Source of the DNA: Propionibacteriaceae bacterium UBA5174
GTDB lineage: Bacteria > Actinomycetota > Actinomycetes > Propionibacteriales > Propionibacteriaceae
Direction of reading: 5' to 3'
DNA: 19,257 bases
NCBI GenBank assembly: GCA_002413345.1
Contig: DHWU01000059.1
Span: 32,140-51,396 of the forward strand
Below, piece after piece: positions 7,713 to 15,380 of the stretch (positions are counted from its first letter, which is position 1; each line of letters starts with the position of its first letter). A program made the translations under genes and the position numbers. The notes beneath the pieces are model-generated. The model searched no databases. It saw only the letters and a list, made by a program, of their open reading frames with translations, and was not told where the DNA came from.

Positions 7713-8891
7713 GTGGCTCAGGTCCAGACAAAGTCCGCGCCCAAGGTAGCGCGCGCGCTTACCGCCGCACTTGGTGTGGTGGCACTCGCCGCAGGCCTAT
7801 TGGTGGCCCCTGGCGGCAGCGTGCAAACCGCTGAGGCCGCCACCGGCTGCTCCTCAACTCCGTTCAAGAGCGGCAAGGGCCACTGGTACCGGATTCCCGC
7901 AGTGGTTTCTACCGGCTCTAACCGAGTACTCGCCTTCGCCGAGCGGCGCGACAACAACTCGGCGTCCGACCGCGGCAACTTCGATGTTGTGATGCGGGCA
8001 TCGACCAATGGCGGCTGCACTTGGGGAGAAATCAAGACTGTCGCCAACGATGGCGGGAACCGTGTGTCCAACGCAGTGCCCATCTGGGACGCAGCCACCA
8101 ACACCGTTTTGCTCTTCACCTCGATTCGCCGGATGCGTCCCGACGTTTACAAAGGCCTCTATCTGCAGCGGATCAGCCCAGATGGCTCGAGTTGGACTTC
8201 GCTGCTTGGCGGCAAAGTGACGGTGCCCTCAACGGCAACCAGGAGGTGGAAGGGCGGCCTCACCGGCCCAGGCCACGGAATCGTGCTCACCAAGGGCGCC
8301 AATGCCGGCCGGATCATCTTTGCCATGGGATACAAGAACCAAGCTGGCTACGGCGGCTACGGCATCTACAGCGACGATCACGGTGCGTCCTGGCAAATCG
8401 GCTACGACCGGTTAGCGCCAAGCAAGATGCAACTGATGGAGGGCACTATTGCCGAGACCGCCTCTGGTGATCTAGTGGTGAGTTACCGTGACCGCCGTCA
8501 AACCAAGCCCGGCACTAATCGGGTGTATGCCACCTCGACAGACCAAGGCCTCAGCATCGGCACCTACCGCCGAATGGGAGTCAAGACCGTGGCGGTGGAA
8601 GGCAGCCTGCTGCAGACCACCGGAGCGAAATCGGTGCTGCTCTTCTCGTCACCTTCCTACGTGCCGAAAAGGCCCTACGCCACTCGCCGAAATATGCGCA
8701 TCTTCATCAGCTACACCGCCGGACGCACCTGGCGACCTGGGACTCTGGTTGGCACGAAAGGGTGGCCAGCAGCCTATTCAGATCTCACCCAGGTCAACGA
8801 CAACACCATCGGCATCCTTTACGAAACCGGCAAGAGCGGCGCCGCCGCCACGATCATGTTTCGGCAGATACCACTGGGCAGCATTCGCTGA
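7713..8891 (+). CDS. Secreted exo-alpha-sialidase (neuraminidase, GH33)
   Basis: The enzyme releases terminal sialic acids from glycoconjugates outside the cell. From the GTG start the product is 392 residues with a signal peptide: basic residues K7-R14, hydrophobic core about 15-33, probable cleavage after A42. The sialidase motifs are complete: R60 in YRIP, a likely catalytic Asp (D80 or D86), E243 and R259 (16 apart, the same spacing I recall for the Micromonospora viridifaciens enzyme), a third arginine at R325/R326, nucleophile Y355 and E371 in LYE. Asp-box repeats are seen as STNGGCTW, SDDHGASW and SYTAGRTW, with a degenerate STDQGLS copy. There is no LPXTG anchor or carbohydrate-binding module, so the product is probably released. 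No sialic-acid transporter or nan catabolic genes are in the window. It converges on the next gene with a 17-bp gap. Confidence 0.9.
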   Translation: MAQVQTKSAPKVARALTAALGVVALAAGLLVAPGGSVQTAEAATGCSSTPFKSGKGHWYRIPAVVSTGSNRVLAFAERRDNNSASDRGNFDVVMRASTNGGCTWGEIKTVANDGGNRVSNAVPIWDAATNTVLLFTSIRRMRPDVYKGLYLQRISPDGSSWTSLLGGKVTVPSTATRRWKGGLTGPGHGIVLTKGANAGRIIFAMGYKNQAGYGGYGIYSDDHGASWQIGYDRLAPSKMQLMEGTIAETASGDLVVSYRDRRQTKPGTNRVYATSTDQGLSIGTYRRMGVKTVAVEGSLLQTTGAKSVLLFSSPSYVPKRPYATRRNMRIFISYTAGRTWRPGTLVGTKGWPAAYSDLTQVNDNTIGILYETGKSGAAATIMFRQIPLGSIR

Positions 8892-8895
8892 GGGC

Positions 8896-8908
8896 GCCGC
8901 AGCGCGGC
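8896..8908. terminator. Small hairpin in the convergent gap
   Basis: GCCGC-AGC-GCGGC can fold into a 5-bp stem exactly within the 17 bp between the convergent sialidase and CnoX-like genes. It lacks a T-tract and is short, so a bidirectional terminator is only a possibility. Confidence 0.22.
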
Positions 8909-9787
8909 CTAGAACAACGCAGTGGTGAGTGCCCTGCGCGCCTTCAACACTGCCGGGTCGTCTGCTCCAACAGTCTCGAACAGCTCAAGCAGCCTCAGTC
9001 GAGCCGGTTCACGCGAGTCACCGCTGGTATTGCCGATCAACTCGATCACCCGTGCGAATGCCGCCTCGACTAGTCCTCGACTCAACTCCACATCGGCGGC
9101 GGCCAGTTGCGCTTCAACATCGACAGGTGCCAGCTGAGCCGCAGTCATCAGTTGATCCGGATCGGCGGCAGTGACCCGCGCCAATAACGCGGCCTGAGCA
9201 CGGCCGGCTTTGGCTTCAGGATCATTGGCAGTGTTGTTGAGGATCTTGTCGAACTCGGCTACAGCCAACTCAAAATTGCCCGCCGCTAGCGCTTCATCAG
9301 CAGCAGCAAACCGAGGATCCGGCCCGGCAGATTCATCAACGCTGACCGGATCGGCCCGTCCGACTACGCCATTGGCCGCCGCTACCTGAAGCAGCTGATC
9401 CAGGTATGCCTTGGCGTCGTCCTTGGACCGAGTGCCTTGCCACAGCGGGGCGAGCTGTCCAGCAATCACCGCGATCACCGTTGGCACTGACTGGACGCCC
9501 AGTGCTGCTGGGACCTGCGGGTTGGCGTCCACGTCCACGCGGGCCAGCAGATAGGCGCCACCAGCCGCATTCGCCAGCTCGATCAACGCAGTCGACATCG
9601 CCTCCGCGTTAGCTCGGGGCGAAGTCAACTCCAACACGATCGGAAATTTCGCCGACTGGGCGAGCAGATCTTCCAGGCCGGTGGCATCAATCTCGGCGAC
9701 GTAACTAGCTCCGGGTGGTGGCGGCGGCGCCTTGGCCGCCGCGACGATGCCGGAAAGGTCCATGGCTCCTGCGGGATTGAAACTCAT
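8909..9787 (-). CDS. Redox-inactive thioredoxin-fold / TPR protein, CnoX (YbbN)-like
   Basis: This 292-residue cytoplasmic protein has a proline-rich lead (PPPPPG at 21-26), a thioredoxin fold at about 28-135 with the cis-proline signature SVPT, then TPR-like helices at about 155-292 (AADEALAAGNFELAVAEFDKIL). This matches the CnoX/YbbN architecture; E. coli CnoX is a chaperone-holdase working with GroEL. The usual WCxxC position reads TSPRAN (55-60), so both cysteines are gone and oxidoreductase activity is not expected. Related actinobacterial proteins with non-cysteine motifs exist as far as I recall, so the loss is probably lineage-typical. The ATG at 9787 has no obvious ribosome site; the gene diverges from pgm with a 56-bp gap. 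A folding or holdase role is inferred. Confidence 0.8.
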   Translation of the reverse strand: MSFNPAGAMDLSGIVAAAKAPPPPPGASYVAEIDATGLEDLLAQSAKFPIVLELTSPRANAEAMSTALIELANAAGGAYLLARVDVDANPQVPAALGVQSVPTVIAVIAGQLAPLWQGTRSKDDAKAYLDQLLQVAAANGVVGRADPVSVDESAGPDPRFAAADEALAAGNFELAVAEFDKILNNTANDPEAKAGRAQAALLARVTAADPDQLMTAAQLAPVDVEAQLAAADVELSRGLVEAAFARVIELIGNTSGDSREPARLRLLELFETVGADDPAVLKARRALTTALF

Positions 9788-9788
9788 G

Positions 9789-9803
9789 TTGGCATTTTGG
9801 CAT
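9789..9803. repeat. Direct repeat TTGGCAT x2 in the divergent CnoX/pgm gap
   Basis: TTGGCAT occurs at 9789-9795 and 9797-9803 with a period of 8 bp, immediately upstream of the CnoX-like start. Its position could suit a regulator site, but short repeats of this size can arise by chance. Confidence 0.3.
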
Positions 9804-9843
9804 GTTCACCAAAGCATGGGTGCCAGCAGGGCAAGATGGCTGC

Positions 9844-11472
9844 ATGGTTTACGAACGCGCCGGGCAGGTGGCCCGCCCAGAAGACCTTATTGATCCGGAC
9901 GCAGTAGTTAGCGCCTATTACGACCTTCGTCCCGACCCTGACAATCCTGATCAGCAGGTGGTCTTTGGCACCTCGGGACATCGCGGTTCGAGTCTTGATG
10001 CTGCTTTCAACCAGGCTCACATCGCGGCCACCACTCAGGCGATAGTCGAATATCGCACCAGCCAGGGCATCACTGGTCCGCTGTTCATTGGCAAAGACAC
10101 CCACGTGCTCTCGGCGCCAGCCTGGCGAACCGCGATCGAGGTATTGGCAGCCAACGGGGTGACCATCGCCGCCGAACGCGACCAGGATTACACCCCCACT
10201 CCGGCGGTATCGCGAGCCATCATCGTTTACAACCGTGACCACACCGGCCCTCGCGCCGACGGAATCGTGGTCACCCCCTCCCACAATCCACCTCGCGATG
10301 GCGGTTTCAAATACAACCCACCACATGGCGGACCGGCCGACACCGATGCCACCAGCGTGATCGCGGCGCGGGCAAATGAGCTGCTGCGTGATGGGTCAGC
10401 GATCAAACGGATGCCTTACCAACGCGCAGCTGAAGTCGTGACCCGGGTGGACTATCTGGGGGCCTACTGCGAAGACCTGCACAATGCCATCGATCTGGAC
10501 GCGATCGCGGCCAGCGGCCTTCGGATTGGTGCCGATCCTTTGGGCGGCGCCTCGGTGCAGTACTGGGGCTATATCGCCGAGCGGCTCGGCCTGAACCTGA
10601 CGGTGATCAACCCGGTGGTTGACCCCACCTGGCGGTTCATGACGCTGGACTGGGATGGCAAGATCCGGATGGACTGCTCTAGCCGGTATGCAATGGCGAG
10701 CTTGATCGCCAACCGGGATTCCTACGACATCTCAACCGGCAACGACGCCGACTCCGATCGCCATGGAATCGTGACCCCAGACGCTGGGCTGATGAACCCG
10801 AACGCATTCTTGGCGGTCGCTATCGAGTATCTGTTCCAGCATCGCCCCAATTGGAGCCCCACCGCTGGGATCGGCAAGACCTTGGTGTCGTCGTCACTGA
10901 TCGACAAGGTTGCCATCGAGTTGGGGCGCAAGCTGGTCGAGGTACCGGTGGGGTTCAAATGGTTTGTGCCCGGTTTGATCTCTGGTCAATTGGGATTCGG
11001 CGGTGAAGAGTCTGCCGGTGCGTCCTTCTTGGCTCGCGATGGCAGTACCTGGACCACTGACAAAGACGGCATCTTGTTGGCCCTGCTGGCCAGCGAGATC
11101 AACGCGGTTACCGGCAAGTCACCGAGCCAGCTTTATGCAGAATTGGAGTCTCGCCACGGTGCGTCCAACTATGCGCGCATCGATGCCCCGGCGACCCGGG
11201 AACAGAAAGCGAAGTTGGCCAAGCTCAGCGCCGCCGATGTCAGCGCAACTGAGCTGGCTGGCGAACCAATAACCGCGATCCTCACTCAAGCCCCGGGCAA
11301 TGGTGCAGGCATTGGTGGGGTGAAGGTGACTACGGCTTCAGCCTGGTTCGCGGCCCGCCCGTCCGGCACCGAAAATGTGTACAAGATCTACGCCGAATCA
11401 CTGCGCGGACCAGGCCACTTGAGTCAGGTGCAGGCCGAGGCCAAGGAAGTGGTCGACGCAGTACTGAGGTGA
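9844..11472 (+). CDS. pgm: Phosphoglucomutase (alpha-D-glucose phosphate specific)
   Basis: Pgm interconverts glucose-6-phosphate and glucose-1-phosphate, linking glycolysis to glycogen and trehalose synthesis. From ATG 9844 the protein is 542 residues, close to E. coli Pgm (546), and the phosphorylated serine falls at S146 in TPSHNP, the same number as in E. coli. The metal-binding loop is D301-A-D303-S-D305-R, the sugar-specificity loop is GGEESAG, and the phosphate-binding loop is RPSGTENVYK near the C-terminus. I chose 9844 because the homologous N-terminus begins M-x-x-ERAGQ; an in-frame ATG at 9802 would add 14 unrelated residues. A weak AGCAGGG lies about 12 nt upstream. The epimerase gene follows 22 bp later, so the two are probably cotranscribed. 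Confidence 0.95.
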   Translation: MVYERAGQVARPEDLIDPDAVVSAYYDLRPDPDNPDQQVVFGTSGHRGSSLDAAFNQAHIAATTQAIVEYRTSQGITGPLFIGKDTHVLSAPAWRTAIEVLAANGVTIAAERDQDYTPTPAVSRAIIVYNRDHTGPRADGIVVTPSHNPPRDGGFKYNPPHGGPADTDATSVIAARANELLRDGSAIKRMPYQRAAEVVTRVDYLGAYCEDLHNAIDLDAIAASGLRIGADPLGGASVQYWGYIAERLGLNLTVINPVVDPTWRFMTLDWDGKIRMDCSSRYAMASLIANRDSYDISTGNDADSDRHGIVTPDAGLMNPNAFLAVAIEYLFQHRPNWSPTAGIGKTLVSSSLIDKVAIELGRKLVEVPVGFKWFVPGLISGQLGFGGEESAGASFLARDGSTWTTDKDGILLALLASEINAVTGKSPSQLYAELESRHGASNYARIDAPATREQKAKLAKLSAADVSATELAGEPITAILTQAPGNGAGIGGVKVTTASAWFAARPSGTENVYKIYAESLRGPGHLSQVQAEAKEVVDAVLR

Positions 11473-11494
11473 GTGATTGTGAGAAGCTGAGCCC

Positions 11495-11929
11495 ATGAAC
11501 AACGATGATCTGTTTATCTGCATCGATCACGTCGGTCTGGCTGTTCCTGACCTCGACGCGGCGATCAAATTTCACACCGAGGTGATGGGCTGGCGAGTTC
11601 TCCACCGGGAGACCAACGTCGAGCAAGGGGTCGAAGAGGCGATGATCGGCACCGGGGACCAGGGGCCAGAGAACGCTCAGATTCAGTTGCTGGCGCCACT
11701 GAACGAGAACTCCACGATCGCTAAGTTCCTGGTGAAGAACGGGCCAGGCATGCAGCAGCTCTGTTACCGCGTAGCCGACCTCGATAAGGTGTCTGCGACT
11801 TTGCGCGAACGCGGTGTCCGGCTGCTCTATCCCGAGGCGAAAATTGGGACCGGCGGATCACGAATCAACTTCGCTCACCCGAAGGACACGGGCGGTGTTC
11901 TGCTCGAAATCGTAGAACCCGCTCACTGA
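11495..11929 (+). CDS. mce: Methylmalonyl-CoA epimerase (VOC fold)
   Basis: The enzyme interconverts (2R)- and (2S)-methylmalonyl-CoA, joining propionyl-CoA metabolism to the adenosylcobalamin-dependent mutase. At 144 residues it has the expected length, with paired beta-alpha-beta-beta-beta vicinal-oxygen-chelate modules. The N-terminus NDDLFICIDHV closely resembles my memory of the Propionibacterium enzyme. Expected metal ligands are H12, Q64 and E138; the fourth, usually a histidine in an HH pair, is replaced by Q87-Q88 (GMQQLCYRV). I recall a similar QQ in mycobacterial homologues, so activity may be retained. GAGAAG (11481-11486) lies 8 nt before the ATG. The cobalamin adenosyltransferase at 16891 fits the same pathway; mutase genes are outside the window. 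Confidence 0.9.
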   Translation: MNNDDLFICIDHVGLAVPDLDAAIKFHTEVMGWRVLHRETNVEQGVEEAMIGTGDQGPENAQIQLLAPLNENSTIAKFLVKNGPGMQQLCYRVADLDKVSATLRERGVRLLYPEAKIGTGGSRINFAHPKDTGGVLLEIVEPAH

Positions 11930-11944
11930 ACGACCATAACCAAT

Positions 11945-11972
11945 GCCCGGTCCCCCAAAGGGGGGACTGGGC
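11945..11972. terminator. Strong GC-rich hairpin between mce and the DivIVA-like gene
   Basis: GCCCGGTCCCCC (11945-11956), loop AAAG, and GGGGGACTGGGC (11961-11972) form a 12-bp stem with a single G-T wobble. No T-tract follows; the next bases are GCCGGTACC-like. It lies 16 bp after the mce stop, so it could terminate the pgm-mce transcript or act in the leader of the downstream gene, 34 bp before its start. Confidence 0.6.
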
Positions 11973-11992
11973 CGGTACCATTTCCGGCGACG

Positions 11993-12000
11993 AAAGGGAG
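11993..12000 (+). promoter_or_regulatory. Ribosome binding site for the DivIVA-like gene
   Basis: AAAGGGAG lies 6 nt ahead of the GTG at 12007, a strong site that supports the unusual start codon. Confidence 0.7.
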
Positions 12001-12006
12001 ATCAGC

Positions 12007-13110
12007 GTGACAAATGACGACACCTCTGGTTTGGACCTGTTTGATGAGACCGCGACCGCTGTGGGGAACTTCCCGCAAGCGCTTCGTGGCTACGACAAGG
12101 GCGCTGTGGACGCATACGTCCGCGACGTAGAATCACAGCTTTCCAGAGCCCGCACTCAGGTGCGCCAGCAGCAGAAGCAACTAGCCTCCGCCACCGCGAA
12201 GGCGAACGACACCGACTTTTCCAAGCTTGGTGGGCATGCCCGTGGCATGTTGCGGTCCGCGGAGGCCCAGGCCAATGAGCTACTGACCGCGGCTCAGGTA
12301 CGCGCCAAGGAAATTCTTGGCAAGGCCGAAGCCGAAGCCGAGCGCAAGGTTGACGAAGCCAACCAGGCACTGGACGCCAGCCGGACTGAGTCTGCCGACG
12401 CTTTGGCTGCGCTGCGTAAGCAACTAGGCGAGCAGAATGCTGCCGACCTGCAGGGGGTCAAAGATCAGGCATCGATGATCCGCGACGCCGCGACGCAAGC
12501 AGCCGAGCAGATCATTGAAGAGGCCCGAGCTCAAGCCCAGCTACTGGCGGAGAAGAACGAAACCCAGTACCAAGCCAAGCTTGCCGAAGCCGAGCGGCAC
12601 TATGCCGAACAGCAGACTGCGCTGGCGCAGCAGAAGGAAGCCGATCTGGCTTCACTCAAGGCTGCTCAGGACGCTGCGCAGGCGAACCTCGATTCGTTGA
12701 TCGAAAAGACTCGCGCCCACGCGCAGGCTTTCCAGTCCACGATCGAATCTGATTCGCAAACCTGGGAACAGCGCCGCGAGGCCGTGCTGGCTGAAGCCGA
12801 GCAGATCCGCCAAAGCGCGGACACCGAGGCAGCCAACATCGTCAAGTCCGCAAAGACCGAGGCCAAGAAGGTTCACGCCGAGGCGGTGCGGGTAATCGAG
12901 GAGAAGAAGGCCAAGCTGGAGTCTCGCGTCGAGATGCTTTCCGGCCGGCACAAGGCAATCCTTGGTCAGCTGAACGATCTGGCTGCCCTGGCCGGCAAGA
13001 GCGTGGTCGAGTACGGCGACGCAGACCAAGCTGCCGAGGCTGACTTGGAAATGGCCGAGGTTACCGAGGTTGAGTCCGAAGGCGCTTCAGAAAAGGCCGC
13101 TGCGAAGTAA
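12007..13110 (+). CDS. DivIVA-domain coiled-coil protein (Scy/FilP-like by position)
   Basis: The 367-residue protein begins with a short DivIVA-type motif, LRGYDKGAVDAYV (26-38), followed by an almost unbroken coiled coil (about 38-325) rich in Ala, Glu, Gln and Lys with recurring AEAEA/EAxxI heptads, and an acidic tail (about 330-367) ending in KAAAK. There are no cysteines or membrane segments. DivIVA-family proteins sense membrane curvature and organise polar growth or division in actinobacteria. In Streptomyces, as I recall, the polar cytoskeletal genes scy and filP sit next to the methylmalonyl-CoA epimerase gene, as this one does, which suggests a related scaffold rather than the DivIVA/Wag31 encoded by the division cluster. 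The membrane-protein gene follows after 5 bp. Family assignment is firm; the precise role is inferred. Confidence 0.8.
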   Translation: MTNDDTSGLDLFDETATAVGNFPQALRGYDKGAVDAYVRDVESQLSRARTQVRQQQKQLASATAKANDTDFSKLGGHARGMLRSAEAQANELLTAAQVRAKEILGKAEAEAERKVDEANQALDASRTESADALAALRKQLGEQNAADLQGVKDQASMIRDAATQAAEQIIEEARAQAQLLAEKNETQYQAKLAEAERHYAEQQTALAQQKEADLASLKAAQDAAQANLDSLIEKTRAHAQAFQSTIESDSQTWEQRREAVLAEAEQIRQSADTEAANIVKSAKTEAKKVHAEAVRVIEEKKAKLESRVEMLSGRHKAILGQLNDLAALAGKSVVEYGDADQAAEADLEMAEVTEVESEGASEKAAAK

Positions 13111-13115
13111 TCGCG

Positions 13116-14324
13116 ATGACCCTCCCTCCTGAAGGAACTAATCCTGCACCGGTGGCCGGCACTCCTGTCTCAGGGGTGCCGACAACCGGACAGGACGCTC
13201 CGGTCGCAGCCAGCCGAAACTGGCTGCGCCGGTGGCGCCGGATAACCCAACCGACTCCACCGGATTTCAACCCCGGTCAAGACGATGCTGGAGAGAAGAG
13301 AGTCTCGCTACTGGAGCGGAACCCGTTCCAGATTGGCTTCTTCGCAGCGTTGGGTGCGATCGCCGCTTATGGGCTGATCAGCACCATGATGAACCTCCGC
13401 GCAGTCGTGGTGATGATCATGTTGTCGTTGGCCATCGCTTTGGGTTTGAATCCAGTGGTGTCCTGGTTGCACAACCATGGTTTCCGGCGAGGCGTTGCGG
13501 TGTTCATGGTTGCGCTGTCCCTAGTAGCGGTGATGGCACTGGCTGGCTGGGCGTTGATTCCGGTAGTCACCGAACAGATCAACCTGCTGGTGACTCAGAC
13601 CCCCGGCTATTTGATCAATCTGCGGCAAAACGGTGCTATCGCCGACTTCGACAATCAGTTCAAGGTGATTGACAAGGCCGTCCAATACCTCACCTCTGGA
13701 GAGCTCATCGGAGGCCTGTTCGGAGCGGGCCAGGTCGTGGCCGGAGTGCTCGTGACGATCGTCTTGACCGCGGTCCTCACCTTGTATTTCCTCACCACCT
13801 TGCCCACTATCAAAGAGCTCATCTACCAACTCGCCCCAGCCTCGCGTCGGCCCCGGGTCAAGTACCTGGCGAACGAAGTATTCAAACGAGTCGGTGGCTA
13901 CGTGTCCGGGCTATTCATCGTGGTGCTGATCGCGATGACGGTGGCCTTCACCTTCCTCAATCTCGTGGGTCTAGGCCAATACGCGTTGGCTCTCACTGTG
14001 GTGGTGGGCATGTTTGCCTTCGTGCCGCTAGTCGGTCCGACCATCTCAACAATCATCATGTCGATTGTCGGTTTCGCGGTTTCGCCCACAACGGGATTGG
14101 TGGTCTTGGTCTTCTTCCTGACCTACCAGCAGGTGGACGCCTACTTCATCCAGCCGAGAGTCTTCGCCCGATCAGTGCAGATCCCCGCAGTGCTAGTCAT
14201 GCTCGCGGCATTGTCTGGCGGTTTGCTGTTGGGCATGATCGGCGCGATTTTGGCAATCCCGGTTACTGCCGCCCTGCTGCTGCTTTACCGCGAGGTATTG
14301 GTGCCGCATCTTGACCGCAAGTAG
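13116..14324 (+). CDS. AI-2E family transporter (PF01594-type membrane protein)
   Basis: This 402-residue integral membrane protein starts with about 65 disordered, Pro- and Thr-rich residues, then a pair of helices near 75-115 and another near 125-145. An extracytoplasmic-type loop follows, then a cluster of helices from about 205 to 395. The family blocks VPLVGPTIS and QPRVFARSVQIPAVLVML, with the following Gly-rich helix, are clear. Members are often annotated as AI-2 exporters (TqsA), but others are Na+/H+ antiporters or unknown permeases, so the substrate cannot be assigned. It starts 5 bp after the coiled-coil gene without an evident strong ribosome site, so coupling to that gene is likely. 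The 3' end is 3 bp from convergent nucS. Confidence 0.88.
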   Translation: MTLPPEGTNPAPVAGTPVSGVPTTGQDAPVAASRNWLRRWRRITQPTPPDFNPGQDDAGEKRVSLLERNPFQIGFFAALGAIAAYGLISTMMNLRAVVVMIMLSLAIALGLNPVVSWLHNHGFRRGVAVFMVALSLVAVMALAGWALIPVVTEQINLLVTQTPGYLINLRQNGAIADFDNQFKVIDKAVQYLTSGELIGGLFGAGQVVAGVLVTIVLTAVLTLYFLTTLPTIKELIYQLAPASRRPRVKYLANEVFKRVGGYVSGLFIVVLIAMTVAFTFLNLVGLGQYALALTVVVGMFAFVPLVGPTISTIIMSIVGFAVSPTTGLVVLVFFLTYQQVDAYFIQPRVFARSVQIPAVLVMLAALSGGLLLGMIGAILAIPVTAALLLLYREVLVPHLDRK

Positions 14325-14327
14325 CCC

Positions 14328-15044
14328 TCAGAACAGCCGATCCTCGGCGTTATCGAGCCCGCGTAGCGCGTCGTAGTCCACCAGCAGGCACTCGATTGCT
14401 CGGGTCCCTGCCAAAGTGCGCGCCTGCGGCTTGATCTGCTGGGCGGCGAACACTCCGCGCACCGGGCTCAGCAGAGGGTCAGCATTCATCAACTCTAGGT
14501 AGCGAGTCAGCTGCTCAACTCCGTCGATCTCGCCACGCCGTTTCACTTCGACGGCCACGTAGGCGCCGAGCTGGTCACGGAACAGCAGGTCTACCGGACC
14601 GATTGGGGTGAAATACTCCCGCTGCACCAAGTTCCAACCAGCGCCAAAGGTCGCCGGGTTCTCGGCCAACAGTGCCTGAAGATGTGCTTCCACACCGTCT
14701 TTCTGCAGTCCGGGATCAACTCCCAGTTCGTGCAAAGTGTCGTGGAAGACTTCTCCGATTGCGATCTGCAAGGTATCGCCATCGTTGTTGCGCACTTCCC
14801 AGACCTCGGTTAGTTCATCCTCCAACTCGGCCACCACCGCTTCCACATCGGCCGGCGGCGGGCCGACCGTGAGTCGGCAAGGCGCGCTCATCCAGTTCAA
14901 CGGCTTGTAAGCCCGGTCGTCAGCATGGATCGAAACCGAGCCATCGGCCTTCACCATGATCAACCGGGTAGCCATCGGAAGGTGGGCGCTAAGGCGCCCG
15001 GCATAGTCAACCTGGCAACGGGCAATCAACAAACGCACCCGCAC
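14328..15044 (-). CDS. nucS: Mismatch-specific endonuclease NucS (EndoMS)
   Basis: NucS is the non-canonical mismatch-repair nuclease of actinobacteria and archaea that cleaves both strands at mismatches; it substitutes for MutS/MutL, which most actinobacteria lack. The 238-residue protein shows the N-terminal DNA-binding domain (CQVDYAGRLSAHLP, ADGSVSIHADDRAYKPLNW) and a RecB-like nuclease with D152 (PVDLLF), E166 and K168 (VEVKRRG). It ends EDRLF, matching the C-terminal motif through which actinobacterial NucS binds the DnaN sliding clamp. The annotated start is GTG 15044; an in-frame GTG at 15038 would give an N-terminus (RLLIARC) more like homologues and cannot be excluded. It diverges from the zinc-binding protein gene with a 60-bp gap. 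Confidence 0.95.
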   Translation of the reverse strand: MRVRLLIARCQVDYAGRLSAHLPMATRLIMVKADGSVSIHADDRAYKPLNWMSAPCRLTVGPPPADVEAVVAELEDELTEVWEVRNNDGDTLQIAIGEVFHDTLHELGVDPGLQKDGVEAHLQALLAENPATFGAGWNLVQREYFTPIGPVDLLFRDQLGAYVAVEVKRRGEIDGVEQLTRYLELMNADPLLSPVRGVFAAQQIKPQARTLAGTRAIECLLVDYDALRGLDNAEDRLF

Positions 15045-15104
15045 AACCTACACGCTCACAATCCTGAACTTGCTCTCAACACCGCTATGCCGTAGGACGG
15101 TGCC

Positions 15105-15380
15105 ATGGCCAAGCGACCTTCCAAACACCTGCGTGCGGCAAAGCCGCTGTCGGTCGGGGCTTTCGCCCACGTTGAAGACAAAGCCGATGGCGCCTGGATG
15201 GTGCAGCCGCTATCGGTCCAGGCCTCCACCAAGACCTACCTCTGCCCTGGCTGTAACCGCGATTTTGGGCCTGGGGTGGCCCACGTGGTGACTTGGCCAC
15301 AGATTGCCAGCATTGGTTCCTCAGTGGCCGTCGACGAGCGCAGGCATTGGCATACCGCCTGCTGGGCCAGGCGGCAATGA
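15105..15380 (+). CDS. Small putative zinc-binding protein, conserved actinobacterial type
   Basis: The 91-residue protein has a basic N-terminus (KRPSKHLR), then CPGC (C47, C50), H60 in AHVV, and H81-W-H83-T-A-C86-W near the end, a spacing suggesting a zinc knuckle or treble-clef fold related to HNH-like proteins. I recall similar small actinobacterial proteins ending RRHWHTACW, sometimes labelled ATP/GTP-binding without a P-loop; none is visible here. AGGA lies 7 nt before the ATG. The stop overlaps the next start (ATGA), so it is coupled to the hydrolase. Proximity to nucS, on the opposite strand, hints at a DNA-related role, but nothing in the sequence proves it. Confidence 0.75.
   Translation: MAKRPSKHLRAAKPLSVGAFAHVEDKADGAWMVQPLSVQASTKTYLCPGCNRDFGPGVAHVVTWPQIASIGSSVAVDERRHWHTACWARRQ

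Noticed and set aside
9802..9843. Upstream ATG at 9802 as the pgm start
   Set aside because: It adds 14 residues unlike homologues; ATG 9844 gives the standard ERAGQ start and puts the catalytic serine at 146 as in E. coli.
9784..10326. Minus-strand open frame of 180 codons across the pgm start
   Set aside because: It overlaps the well-supported pgm gene, and its residues match no motif I know; it is a shadow of codon bias.
12240..12960. Possible tandem DNA repeat in the coiled-coil gene
   Set aside because: The recurrence is at the level of Ala/Glu/Lys heptads and related codons, not an exact DNA repeat.
15293..15376. Longer N-terminus for the alpha/beta hydrolase
   Set aside because: That stretch already encodes the histidine/cysteine end of the zinc-binding protein in another frame, and the ATGA overlap start is more natural.
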